Shown: positions 1-6,905, counted from the stretch's first letter. The stretch: 7,728 bases of DNA from Desulfuromonadaceae bacterium UBA5613 (GCA_002424625.1 DIKR01000080.1:1172-8899), one strand, 5' to 3'. Numbers and translations are program-made. Notes: generated from the sequence alone by a model not told the origin.

Positions 1-386
1 TGAAGACGCCGATCGCCTATGCTCTCTCCTACCCGGAACGGATTCCTCTCAAGCACCCCCCCCTCGATCTCTGCTCGATCGGCTCTCTGACCTTTGAAGA
101 GCCGGATCTGCAGCGGTTCCCCTGTCTGAAGCTCGCTTACGCAGCTATTGCTGCTGGCGGCGTTGCTCCGGCAGTTCTGAACGCTGCCAATGAAATTGCC
201 GTTGAAGCATTCCTGGGCGGAAAGATTCCCTTCCTGGCGATTCCCAAGATTATCGAAGCAGTCCTGGATCGCCATGATCCGCTGGTCCCTGTCCACCTGG
301 ACGATATATTACACGCAGACCGTTTTGCGCGTGTCGAAGCGCGGCGCCTGATTTCTGTAGGTTCGGCCGGAGGTAAAATATGCTGA
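1..386 (+). CDS. dxr: 1-deoxy-D-xylulose 5-phosphate reductoisomerase, C-terminal part (5' end outside window)
   Basis: Partial gene: the frame is open from the first base (codons start at position 3) and ends at TGA 384-386, giving 127 residues of the C-terminal part of a protein normally near 390-400 residues. Dxr converts 1-deoxy-D-xylulose 5-phosphate to 2-C-methyl-D-erythritol 4-phosphate with NADPH, the first committed step of the MEP isoprenoid pathway, in the cytoplasm. Family signatures visible are KTPIAYAL at the start, LDLCSIGSLTFEEPD, RFPCLKLAYAA and the strongly conserved LNAANEIAVEAFL block, followed by the helical C-terminal domain. The NADPH-binding domain and catalytic acidic residues lie upstream of the window. 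The last seven bases overlap the rseP start, which suggests translational coupling; dxr-rseP adjacency is common in proteobacteria. Identification is secure from the conserved C-terminal motifs. Confidence 0.96.
   Translation, partial: KTPIAYALSYPERIPLKHPPLDLCSIGSLTFEEPDLQRFPCLKLAYAAIAAGGVAPAVLNAANEIAVEAFLGGKIPFLAIPKIIEAVLDRHDPLVPVHLDDILHADRFARVEARRLISVGSAGGKIC
369..374 (+). promoter_or_regulatory. Ribosome binding site of rseP inside the end of dxr
   Basis: GGAGGT lies 5 bases before the ATG at 380 and within the last codons of dxr. It fixes the rseP start at 380 and supports the 7-bp dxr/rseP overlap as real coupling. Confidence 0.8.
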
Positions 387-1696
387 CAATCCTTGCCGGG
401 ATCGCTATTCTCGGCTTTCTCGTCTTTGTTCATGAGCTTGGTCATTTTACCGTCGCCAAACTTGCCGGTGTCAAAGTCCTGAAATTCTCTATCGGTTTCG
501 GCCCCCGCCTCCTTTCGCGACAATGGGGGGAGACCGAGTATATGATTTGTGCCATCCCCCTCGGCGGCTATGTCCTTATGCTTGGCGAGGGCGGGGCGAT
601 CGAAGGGGATGGTGAGGTCGAGACTCCTGAAGATGCTTCCCGTTCCTTCGCCGCCAAGCCGGTCGGCATTCGTTCGCTGATTATCGCCGCCGGACCGCTG
701 ACCAATCTCATCCTTCCTTTCCTTATCCTCCCTTTGGCGTATATGCTCGGCGTCAGTGTCCCGGCTTATATCGAGCAGCCGGCGGCCACTGGTTATGTAG
801 TCTCCGGTTCTCCGGCGGCCGCTGCCGGATTTCAGGCGAATGATCGTATCGTCGCCATAAATAGTTCGCCGGTATCAACTTGGGAGAGTGTTAATAATAT
901 CCTCCTGTCCCATGCCGGAACCACCCTTGAGATTGAGGTCCAGCGGGCGCAGGAGCAATTGGTGTTGTCTCTGCCCGATGGGGGGATCGACGGACTGATG
1001 GCTGTCGGTCTCCTGCCGCCGCAAGAAGCGGTGGTCGGAACTCTGGCGGCCGGAATGCCCGCAGATACGGCCGGTCTTGAGGTCGGTGACCGCATCCTTG
1101 CCATCGATGGTCAGAGCGTCAACTCGTGGTACGATCTCAAGGATTTGATCCGGACGGGAGCGGGGAGCGGGCAGAGTTTTCAGGTGCAGCGTGCGGATGG
1201 AAACTTGACCACGCTGACGATGACCGCAGAGGCGAAGGATGGCGAATATATCATCGGCATCTCTCCGCAGATGAAAATGATCGAAAAACGCTACGCCCCT
1301 TTAGCCGCAATCGGCGCCGGCTGGAATCGCGCCAACGAATTGATTGAACTCACTTATCTCTTTATCGGCAAACTCTTTACCGGCCATGTCTCCAGTGATA
1401 ATATCGGCGGTCCGATCTCGGTGGTGCAGATTGCCGGCCAGGCGGCACAGACCGATGTTGCCAGTATCTTCCTTATTCTCGCTTTTCTCAGTATTCAACT
1501 GGGGATTCTCAATCTGTTGCCGATCCCGATTCTTGATGGCGGTCATCTCTTCTTTAATCTCATTGAAGTTATCATCCGCCGGCCGCTTTCTCTGCGGATC
1601 CGCGAGATTGCACAGCAGGTTGGGTTGGCCCTCCTCCTCCTGTTGATGCTTTTGGCATTTTATAACGATATCACCCGTCTGGTCATGGGAGGGTAG
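380..1696 (+). CDS. rseP: RseP-family intramembrane zinc metalloprotease (site-2 protease) with two PDZ domains
   Basis: A 438-residue inner-membrane protease (E. coli RseP has 450). The zinc-binding HExxH motif is HELGH at residues 18-22 in the first membrane segment (about 2-25). IPLGGYV, about 55 residues in, matches the conserved membrane-associated loop. A second membrane segment spans roughly 99-125. Two PDZ domains follow in the periplasmic part, about 130-205 (around SGSPAAAAGFQANDRI) and about 213-295 (around AGLEVGDRILAIDG). The third segment, about 361-383, runs into the LDG motif NLLPIPILDGG with Asp386 as third zinc ligand; the last segment is about 414-432. All expected catalytic residues are present. 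RseP enzymes make the second, intramembrane cut in anti-sigma factors such as RseA and clear remnant signal peptides; the substrate here is not shown by the sequence. The start is supported by GGAGGT 5 bases upstream. It overlaps dxr and is followed by tsaB after one base. Confidence 0.96.
   Translation: MLTILAGIAILGFLVFVHELGHFTVAKLAGVKVLKFSIGFGPRLLSRQWGETEYMICAIPLGGYVLMLGEGGAIEGDGEVETPEDASRSFAAKPVGIRSLIIAAGPLTNLILPFLILPLAYMLGVSVPAYIEQPAATGYVVSGSPAAAAGFQANDRIVAINSSPVSTWESVNNILLSHAGTTLEIEVQRAQEQLVLSLPDGGIDGLMAVGLLPPQEAVVGTLAAGMPADTAGLEVGDRILAIDGQSVNSWYDLKDLIRTGAGSGQSFQVQRADGNLTTLTMTAEAKDGEYIIGISPQMKMIEKRYAPLAAIGAGWNRANELIELTYLFIGKLFTGHVSSDNIGGPISVVQIAGQAAQTDVASIFLILAFLSIQLGILNLLPIPILDGGHLFFNLIEVIIRRPLSLRIREIAQQVGLALLLLLMLLAFYNDITRLVMGG
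1687..1693 (+). promoter_or_regulatory. Ribosome binding site that decides the GTG start of tsaB
   Basis: GGGAGGG sits in the last codons of rseP, 4 bases before the GTG at 1698. It supports GTG rather than the in-frame TTG at 1710. Because the site lies inside rseP and the stop TAG (1694-1696) is within the spacer, initiation is likely coupled to rseP termination. Confidence 0.65.
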
Positions 1697-1697
1697 G

Positions 1698-2393
1698 GTG
1701 ACGAGTGAGTTGCTCCTGATCCTTGATACATCAACGACGGCCGGCAGTGTGGCGCTGTGCCGCGGCGAGCGCCTGCTGGCTGAAATCATTGTCGATTCTC
1801 TCGCCAATCACAGTGATCAGCTGTTGCTGCATGTGCAGCAGATTCTCACGGAACAGCAGTGCACCCTTGCCGAAGTTGCAGCCTTTGCGGTGATAGACGG
1901 ACCCGGTTCCTTTACTGGTCTGCGCGTCGGCGTCACTGCAGCCAAAGGGTTGGCGCGGGCCTGTCATCGTCCCCTTTTCGGGATCTCGTCGCTGCAGCTT
2001 TTAGCCGCGGCTCTCCCTTATGCGACCTTGCCGGTCTGCGCTTTTCTCGACGCCCGTAAAAAGGAGATCTATGCCGCCACCTATTCGACGGCGACGGGTT
2101 TTCCCTGTCTCCTTGATGAACCTTGCGTCCTCCCCCCACAGCGATTTCTGGCAGAGATGACGGCTCCGGCCCTCTTTGTCGGCAGTGGCGCCGTCCTTTA
2201 TCGTGAGCTGATCGTTGAGCGCTTCGGTCCTTTCGCGATCTTTGCTCCCGGGCCGCTTCATACCCCCCGGGCCTCTTCTGCTGCGCCTCTGGTTCTGCAG
2301 CAATTGCGTGCCGGAGTCAAGGGAGATCCGGAACAGTTACTGCCCCGTTATATTCGTCCCTCCGAGGCAGAAATTGCGCAGAAAAAGGCCTGA
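1698..2393 (+). CDS. tsaB: tRNA threonylcarbamoyladenosine (t6A37) biosynthesis protein TsaB
   Basis: A 231-residue member of the TsaB (YeaZ) family, the usual length. TsaB is an ASKHA-fold pseudo-enzyme that dimerises with the catalytic TsaD and, with TsaE, transfers the threonylcarbamoyl group made by TsaC to adenosine 37 of ANN-decoding tRNAs. Visible signatures are the N-terminal LILDTSTTAGSVAL strand-turn-strand of the ASKHA fold, NHSDQLL at about residues 37-43, the diagnostic DGPGSFTGLRVG at 67-78, GISSLQLLAAA, and DARKKEIYAA around residues 119-128. Translation starts at GTG one base after the rseP stop, with a ribosome binding site inside rseP. The other t6A genes are not in the window. 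No terminator is visible after the gene, so transcription may run into the DUF465 gene. Identification is secure. Confidence 0.95.
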   Translation: MTSELLLILDTSTTAGSVALCRGERLLAEIIVDSLANHSDQLLLHVQQILTEQQCTLAEVAAFAVIDGPGSFTGLRVGVTAAKGLARACHRPLFGISSLQLLAAALPYATLPVCAFLDARKKEIYAATYSTATGFPCLLDEPCVLPPQRFLAEMTAPALFVGSGAVLYRELIVERFGPFAIFAPGPLHTPRASSAAPLVLQQLRAGVKGDPEQLLPRYIRPSEAEIAQKKA

Positions 2394-2400
2394 TTGTTTG

Positions 2401-2429
2401 TTGACAGAAGAGAATCGTTTCGATATTGT
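2401..2429 (+). promoter_or_regulatory. Sigma-70-type promoter for the DUF465 gene
   Basis: A perfect -35 hexamer TTGACA (2401-2406) is followed after 17 bp by TATTGT (2424-2429, four of six matches to TATAAT). It lies in the 89-bp gap after tsaB, so transcription would begin near 2436 and leave a 5' leader of about 45 nt before the DUF465 start. Based on motif match and spacing only. Confidence 0.6.
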
Positions 2430-2482
2430 AAAAATAAGTTGCAAACTTTTCTCTTTCCCCTATTTGAGCCAGGAGGCGTCCG

Positions 2483-2704
2483 ATGCAGCAGTACGACGAG
2501 TCGTTGGTGCAGCAGTTGTTCGAAGAGAATCCCCGGTTTCGCAGACTTTACGAAGAGCATCAAATACTTGAAAAAGACCTGCAGCGTTTAACGGCAAAAG
2601 ATTACCTCAGTACCGAGGACGAGTTGGAAAAGAAGCGAGTGCAAAAACTGAAGTTGGCTGGCAAAGACGAGATGGAATATATCTATAAACAAAAGTCTCA
2701 ATAA
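2483..2704 (+). CDS. Small YdcH/DUF465-family coiled-coil protein
   Basis: A 73-residue cytoplasmic protein with no signal peptide or membrane segment. It fits the DUF465/YdcH family: an N-terminal helix with FxxLYEEHQILEKDLQRL (about residues 19-36), a short linker with a DYLSTEDELE turn, and a second helix with the family hallmark KKxxxxKLxxKDEM (about 50-65). The composition is rich in Lys, Glu, Gln and Leu, consistent with a helical hairpin or coiled coil. The molecular function of the family is not established, so none is assigned. The start at 2483 is supported by AGGAGG at 2471-2476, spaced 6 bases. A good promoter upstream and a strong terminator downstream make it look like a single-gene transcription unit, with possible readthrough from tsaB. 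The length is typical of the family and there is no sign of truncation. Confidence 0.88.
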   Translation: MQQYDESLVQQLFEENPRFRRLYEEHQILEKDLQRLTAKDYLSTEDELEKKRVQKLKLAGKDEMEYIYKQKSQ

Positions 2705-2726
2705 AAAATGGACTTCAAGAATCCGG

Positions 2727-2761
2727 AAAAGGGTTCGGTCGGCTTCGACCTGAACCCTTTT
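2727..2761 (+). terminator. Intrinsic terminator after the DUF465 gene
   Basis: The 5' arm is AAAAGGGTTC (2727-2736) plus GGTCG (2737-2741), the loop GCTT (2742-2745), and the 3' arm CGACC (2746-2750), one bulged T (2751) and GAACCCTTTT (2752-2761). That is 15 base pairs with a single bulge. The 3' T run is only four bases and is followed by CCC, so release may be less than complete. The A run on the 5' side would also let it act on the opposite strand. It separates the dxr-to-DUF465 block from the ilv genes. Confidence 0.78.
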
Positions 2762-2934
2762 CCCATATTTGATCAGTAATTATTTTAATAAGATTGAAAT
2801 TATTTTGAATAAAGCGCAGCTGAGGGCCGGTTGATCGAGTCAGATTTTTACCAACAACTCCCCTGGTTTTGTACTCTTTAGCAACTCCTCCCCCTGAATG
2901 TGAAGAATCCCTATTTTCTAAAAGGAAAATATCT
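2762..2934 (+). promoter_or_regulatory. AT-rich ilvD leader, probable ilv operon promoter region
   Basis: 173 bp without a gene between the terminator and ilvD. The first 50 bases are very AT-rich and hold a 9-bp direct repeat AATTATTTT at 2778-2786 and 2798-2806 (20 bp apart, about two helical turns). I found no strong sigma-70 pair; the best is TTTACC (2847-2852), 17 bp, TGTACT (2870-2875), four of six matches in each hexamer. No leader peptide with runs of Ile, Val or Leu codons starts at ATG here, and no T-box consensus is visible. Position after a terminator and before four ilv genes is the main reason to expect the promoter here. Confidence 0.4.
2912..2931 (+). promoter_or_regulatory. 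ilvD ribosome binding site within a small inverted repeat
   Basis: AAGGA (2922-2926) lies 8 bases before the ATG at 2935 and decides the ilvD start. It is overlapped by a perfect 7-bp inverted repeat, TATTTTC (2912-2918) and GAAAATA (2925-2931), with a 6-base loop. The stem has only one G-C pair, so its stability is doubtful. Confidence 0.5.
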
Positions 2935-4605
2935 ATGCCGAACAAGCGCAGTTCTACTATTACCGAAGGTCTCGAACGGACTCCCCATCGTGCCTTGTTG
3001 ATGGGCACCGGTCTCCCGCGTAACGCTATGGGGCGCTCTTTTATCGGTATCGCCACCTCTTTTACCGATCTGATCCCCGGTCATGTCGGCATGCGCGATT
3101 TGGAACGCGCTATTGAAAAGGGCGTCCACAGCGGTGGTGGCCATGCCTTCTTCTTCGGTATCCCCGGCGTCTGCGATGGCATTGCCATGGGGCACCGCGG
3201 TATGCATTACAGTTTGCCGACCCGGGAGCTGATTGCTGACATGGTCGAGTCTGTCGCCGAGGCGCACCGTCTTGACGGCCTGGTCCTGCTGACCAACTGC
3301 GATAAAATTACACCGGGAATGCTCATGGCAGCGGCACGCCTTGATATCCCCTGTATCGTCGTGACCGCCGGACCGATGTTGGCCGGCCGCGGCCGTGAAG
3401 GTCGACAGTATTCTTTTGTCACCGACACCTTCGAAGCGATGGCCCGCTACAAGGGCGGCACCTTGACTGCTGAGGAGTTGCTGGTCTGCGAAGAGAAGGC
3501 CTGTCCGACCGCCGGTTCCTGTCAAGGGCTCTTCACCGCCAACACTATGGCTATCCTCACCGAGACGATGGGGATGAGTCTGGTTGGTTGCGGCACCGCC
3601 CCGGCGGTCTCCTCGTTGAAACGACGCATTGCCTTTGCTTCCGGTGAACGGATTGTAGAATTGGTACGCGACGGGGTGACGCCCCGGCAGATCCTCACCG
3701 CCGAAGCTTTCAGCAACGCGATTCGCGTCGATCTTGCCCTCGGTGGTTCGAGTAATACGGTTCTTCATCTCCTCTCCATCGCCAGTGAGGCGGGAATTGA
3801 CTTGCCTCTGGACGCCTTTGACAAGTTGAGCCGGACCACTCCGCAGCTGTCATCGATGAACCCGGGCGGGAAGTACTTCATGGAGGATCTTGATGCCGCC
3901 GGTGGTGTGCCTGCAGTCTTGAAGCAGCTTGGGGCGCTGATTGAGGACAATCCGACGGTCAGCGGCCTGTCGATTTCGGAGATTGTCAGTTGTGTCAAAG
4001 AGATCGATGACGAGGTCATCCACCCCATGACCTCTCCGATTCGCCCCGAGGGGGGGATTGCTATTTTGACTGGTAATCTTGCTCCGGATGGCGCGGTCGT
4101 CAAACAGTCCGGTGTTTCAGAGAAGATGATGGTCTTTGAAGGGACGGCGGTTTGTTTTGATTCGGAAGAGGGCGCCATGGCGGCACTGATGGGCGGAGAG
4201 ATCACCGGTGGTGAAGTTGTCGTCATCCGTTACGAAGGGCCCAAAGGCGGGCCGGGGATGCGGGAGATGCTTGCGCCGACAGCCGCGTTGATGGGGATGG
4301 GACTGGGGGACAGTGTCGCCTTGATCACCGACGGCCGTTTTTCCGGCGGTACCCGCGGCCCCTGTATCGGTCACATCTCTCCGGAAGCGGCGGTCGGGGG
4401 GACGATTGCCTTGGTGGAAGACGGCGATCGGATCCGTCTTGATATTCCGCAACGTCGCCTCGAACTTTTGGTCGATCCTGCAGTTCTTGCCGAACGGCAA
4501 TCCCGTTGGCAGCGTCCGGAAGCCAAGATCAAGACCGGCTGGCTGGCCCGTTACGCTGCGGTGGTGACCTCGGCCAATACCGGCGCGATCTGTAAAGCGC
4601 CATAA
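2935..4605 (+). CDS. ilvD: Dihydroxyacid dehydratase
   Basis: A 556-residue cytoplasmic iron-sulfur enzyme that dehydrates 2,3-dihydroxyisovalerate and 2,3-dihydroxy-3-methylvalerate to the 2-keto acids preceding valine/leucine and isoleucine. The frame is open upstream to 2869, but ATG 2935 is chosen: it has AAGGA 8 bases upstream and gives the family N-terminus (TEGLERTPHRALL) and length. Motifs: CDGIAMGH at residues 80-87 with Asp81 as probable Mg ligand; NCDKITPGM with Cys122 (cluster ligand), Asp123 and Lys124 (Mg site, carbamylated in relatives); CPTAGSC at 190-196 with Cys196 as probable cluster ligand; GPGMREM with Glu444; GRFSGGTRG with Ser470 as likely catalytic base. The N-terminal site that is Cys in classical [2Fe-2S] members is Gly here (LIPGHVG), as in E. 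coli IlvD, which suggests the oxygen-sensitive [4Fe-4S] type. First gene of the ilv cluster, 42 bp before ilvB. Confidence 0.97.
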   Translation: MPNKRSSTITEGLERTPHRALLMGTGLPRNAMGRSFIGIATSFTDLIPGHVGMRDLERAIEKGVHSGGGHAFFFGIPGVCDGIAMGHRGMHYSLPTRELIADMVESVAEAHRLDGLVLLTNCDKITPGMLMAAARLDIPCIVVTAGPMLAGRGREGRQYSFVTDTFEAMARYKGGTLTAEELLVCEEKACPTAGSCQGLFTANTMAILTETMGMSLVGCGTAPAVSSLKRRIAFASGERIVELVRDGVTPRQILTAEAFSNAIRVDLALGGSSNTVLHLLSIASEAGIDLPLDAFDKLSRTTPQLSSMNPGGKYFMEDLDAAGGVPAVLKQLGALIEDNPTVSGLSISEIVSCVKEIDDEVIHPMTSPIRPEGGIAILTGNLAPDGAVVKQSGVSEKMMVFEGTAVCFDSEEGAMAALMGGEITGGEVVVIRYEGPKGGPGMREMLAPTAALMGMGLGDSVALITDGRFSGGTRGPCIGHISPEAAVGGTIALVEDGDRIRLDIPQRRLELLVDPAVLAERQSRWQRPEAKIKTGWLARYAAVVTSANTGAICKAP

Positions 4606-4647
4606 ATATTAATCGTTAAGACGAGAAAGATAATAGGAGATTTATCT

Positions 4648-6345
4648 ATGAAGAAGACAGGATCGCAAATCCTTCTTGAATGTTTGGTGCAGGAAGGGGT
4701 TGAAACCATCTTCGGCTACCCGGGCGGCACGGTCATCAATATCTATAATGATTTAATCGACTACCCGATCCACCATATTTTGACACGGCACGAACAGGCT
4801 GCGGTTCATGCTGCCGATGGTTATGCCCGCGCGACCGGCCGCGTCGGAGTGGCGCTGGCTACCAGTGGCCCCGGTGCGACCAATACCATTACCGGCATTG
4901 CCAATGCTTATATGGATTCGATCCCGATGGTGGTTATTACCGGACAGGTGCCGACCGCTCTGATCGGCAATGATGCCTTTCAGGAGGTCGATATCATCGG
5001 CATTACCCGTCCGGTCACCAAACACAGTTATCTGGTTCGCGATATCCATGACCTGCCGCGTATCATCAAGCAGGCTTTCTATATCGCCCGCACCGGCCGT
5101 CCGGGACCGGTTCTCGTCGATCTTCCTAAAGACGTGCAGATAGCGACGGCCAAGTTTGAGTATCCTGACAAAGTGGAAATCCGCGGCTACAAGCCGAACA
5201 GCCAGGGAAATCCCCGTCAGATCGAGAAAGCAGTGAAGATGATTCTGGCGGCCAAGCGGCCGGTGATCTACGTCGGTGGCGGTGTGACCCTCTCCGACAC
5301 TTCTCAGGAGCTTCTCGGCTTTGCCGAACTGATCAAGGCGCCGGTAACAACAACTCTGATGGCGATGGCGTCCTTTCCGAAAAAACACCCCCTTTCGCTG
5401 GGGATGCTCGGTATGCACGGCACCTATTATGCCAATATGGCGGTGATGGAATCGGATCTGCTGATCGCGATCGGCGCCCGTTTTGACGACCGGGTCACTG
5501 GGAAACTCTCGACTTTTGCACCCCACGCCAAAATTATCCATGTCGATATCGACCCGACTTCGATCAAGAAGAACGTGCGTGTCGATCTGCCCATCGTCGG
5601 TGACCTCCGCGACGTGCTGCAGAAGTTGATCGCTGAATTAAAGCTGACGCCGCATGAGGTGAAGACCCTGGCCGACGATCTCGCCCCGTGGCGGGAGCAG
5701 ATCGCAAATTGGCGCCAGACCCAGCCGATGTCTTACACTTCCTCGACTACGGAGATCAAGCCGCAGTTCGTCATCGAGACCTTGCGCAAGGTGACGGATG
5801 ACGATGCCATCATTACTACCGAGGTTGGCCAGCATCAGATGTGGACCGCGCAGTTTTTCGATTTCAGCCAGCCCCGCACATTTCTCACTTCCGGTGGACT
5901 CGGGACTATGGGTTTTGGCCTCCCTTCGGCCCTGGGGGCGCAGGCGGCCTGGCCGCAGCGGCAGGTTATCGATGTTTCCGGTGATGGTTCGTTTCAGATG
6001 AATTCGCAGGAACTGGCGACTCTGGTGCAGTATCGTCTGCCGGTCAAGATCGTCATCCTTAATAATAATTTCCTCGGCATGGTACGGCAATGGCAGCAGC
6101 TCTTCTTCGATCAACGTTACAGCCAGACCTGCATGGAGTTGCCGATCGATTTTGTCAAGCTCGCTGAAGCCTATGGCGCCACCGGTCTGAGCACTTCCGA
6201 TCCTGCCGAGGTCGAAGCGGTGTTGCGAAAAGGTCTGGAGACCCCGGGTCCGGTCATTATGGAATTCAAGGTGAGCCGGGAGGAGAACGTCATTCCGATG
6301 GTCCCCGCCGGCAAAGGGCTCAATGAAATGGTTCTGGCCAGTTGA
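4648..6345 (+). CDS. ilvB: Acetohydroxyacid synthase, large catalytic subunit
   Basis: A 565-residue ThDP- and FAD-dependent enzyme of usual length. It condenses two pyruvates to 2-acetolactate, or pyruvate with 2-ketobutyrate to 2-aceto-2-hydroxybutyrate, the first common step of branched-chain amino acid synthesis. The N-terminal pyrimidine-binding domain carries FGYPGG and the catalytic Glu49 in TRHEQAA, followed by ATSGPGATN. The central FAD domain contains YVGGGV and the GARFDDRVTG block. The C-terminal ThDP domain shows GDGSFQMN starting at Gly445 and NNN at 472-474, the classic GDG-to-NN motif. Pro102 (GQVPT) and Trp482 (MVRQW), positions whose change gives sulfonylurea resistance in relatives, are unchanged. 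This marks it as a biosynthetic acetohydroxyacid synthase rather than the FAD-independent catabolic enzyme, as does ilvN just downstream. AGGAG at 4635-4639, 8 bases before ATG, supports the start. Confidence 0.97.
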   Translation: MKKTGSQILLECLVQEGVETIFGYPGGTVINIYNDLIDYPIHHILTRHEQAAVHAADGYARATGRVGVALATSGPGATNTITGIANAYMDSIPMVVITGQVPTALIGNDAFQEVDIIGITRPVTKHSYLVRDIHDLPRIIKQAFYIARTGRPGPVLVDLPKDVQIATAKFEYPDKVEIRGYKPNSQGNPRQIEKAVKMILAAKRPVIYVGGGVTLSDTSQELLGFAELIKAPVTTTLMAMASFPKKHPLSLGMLGMHGTYYANMAVMESDLLIAIGARFDDRVTGKLSTFAPHAKIIHVDIDPTSIKKNVRVDLPIVGDLRDVLQKLIAELKLTPHEVKTLADDLAPWREQIANWRQTQPMSYTSSTTEIKPQFVIETLRKVTDDDAIITTEVGQHQMWTAQFFDFSQPRTFLTSGGLGTMGFGLPSALGAQAAWPQRQVIDVSGDGSFQMNSQELATLVQYRLPVKIVILNNNFLGMVRQWQQLFFDQRYSQTCMELPIDFVKLAEAYGATGLSTSDPAEVEAVLRKGLETPGPVIMEFKVSREENVIPMVPAGKGLNEMVLAS

Positions 6346-6382
6346 TCGCGCATTGCCGCCTTCGTTTTAGGAGAAAATCATT

Positions 6383-6880
6383 ATGAGACACACAATATCG
6401 GTTCTGGTAGAGAATGAATTCGGAGTATTGAGCCGCATTTCCGGTCTCTTTTCCGGACGTGGTTTTAATATTGAGAGCCTTTCTGTCGCCCCGACGCTCG
6501 ATCCGACGACTTCACGGATGACGATTGTTACCAGTGGTGATGATCAGGTGATTGAACAGATTACCAAGCAACTCCACAAATTGATCGACACCATCAAGGT
6601 TATCGACTTCACCGGCGAAGACTATGTCGAGAGGGAGATGGCATTAATTAAGGTTTCGGCGGAGGATTCTTCCCGTGCTGAAGCATTGAGAATTGCAGAT
6701 ATCTTTCGCGCGAAAATTGTCGATGTTACCCCGCGTTCTTATACAATCGAGGCGACTGGTTCGCCGCAAAAGATCGATGCGCTTATTGAGATTCTTCGTC
6801 CGATCGGGATCAAGGAATTGGTGCGTTCCGGTCCGGTTGTTGTCGGTCGAGGTGCTAAAGGGTGGCGCAGCGCCGAGTAA
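6383..6880 (+). CDS. ilvN: Acetohydroxyacid synthase, small regulatory subunit
   Basis: A 165-residue regulatory partner of IlvB, the same size as E. coli IlvH (163). It stimulates the catalytic subunit and confers feedback inhibition by valine. The N-terminal ACT domain (about residues 3-77) contains VLVENEFGVLSRISGLFS, RGFNIESLSV and SRMTIV. The C-terminal domain (about 83-158) contains REMALIKV, DVTPRSYTIEATG and the ending RSGPVVVGRG. Asn11, Gly14 and Asn29, which correspond to valine-binding residues of IlvH, are all present, so valine sensitivity is predicted by inference. The start at 6383 follows AGGAG at 6369-6373 by 9 bases. The 37-bp gap from ilvB holds only this ribosome binding site, so the two subunits are almost certainly co-transcribed. 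Confidence 0.96.
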   Translation: MRHTISVLVENEFGVLSRISGLFSGRGFNIESLSVAPTLDPTTSRMTIVTSGDDQVIEQITKQLHKLIDTIKVIDFTGEDYVEREMALIKVSAEDSSRAEALRIADIFRAKIVDVTPRSYTIEATGSPQKIDALIEILRPIGIKELVRSGPVVVGRGAKGWRSAE

Positions 6881-6905
6881 TTTTCTTTAATGCGGCTAAA
6901 TTTGT

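Noticed and set aside
2831..2881. Possible ilv leader peptide starting at TTG 2831 (16 codons, ending at TAG 2879-2881)
   Set aside because: It has a poor ribosome binding site, a TTG start, few branched-chain codons, and no alternative terminator hairpin after it, so it does not look like an attenuator.
2869..2934. Upstream extension of ilvD by 22 codons
   Set aside because: There is no ATG or ribosome binding site at the upstream end, and the added residues do not fit the family N-terminus, whereas ATG 2935 has both.
2762..2934. T-box or other riboswitch ahead of ilvD
   Set aside because: No T-box consensus or terminator/antiterminator pair is visible; the region is AT-rich with only weak hairpins.
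2911..3768. Open frame of 285 codons on the minus strand opposite ilvD
   Set aside because: It lies wholly antisense to a gene with intact family motifs, has low-complexity composition typical of reverse-strand reading, shows no recognisable domain, and is a by-product of codon bias.
4753..5541. Open frame of 262 codons on the minus strand opposite ilvB
   Set aside because: Same reasoning: antisense to a well-conserved catalytic gene, with no recognisable domain.
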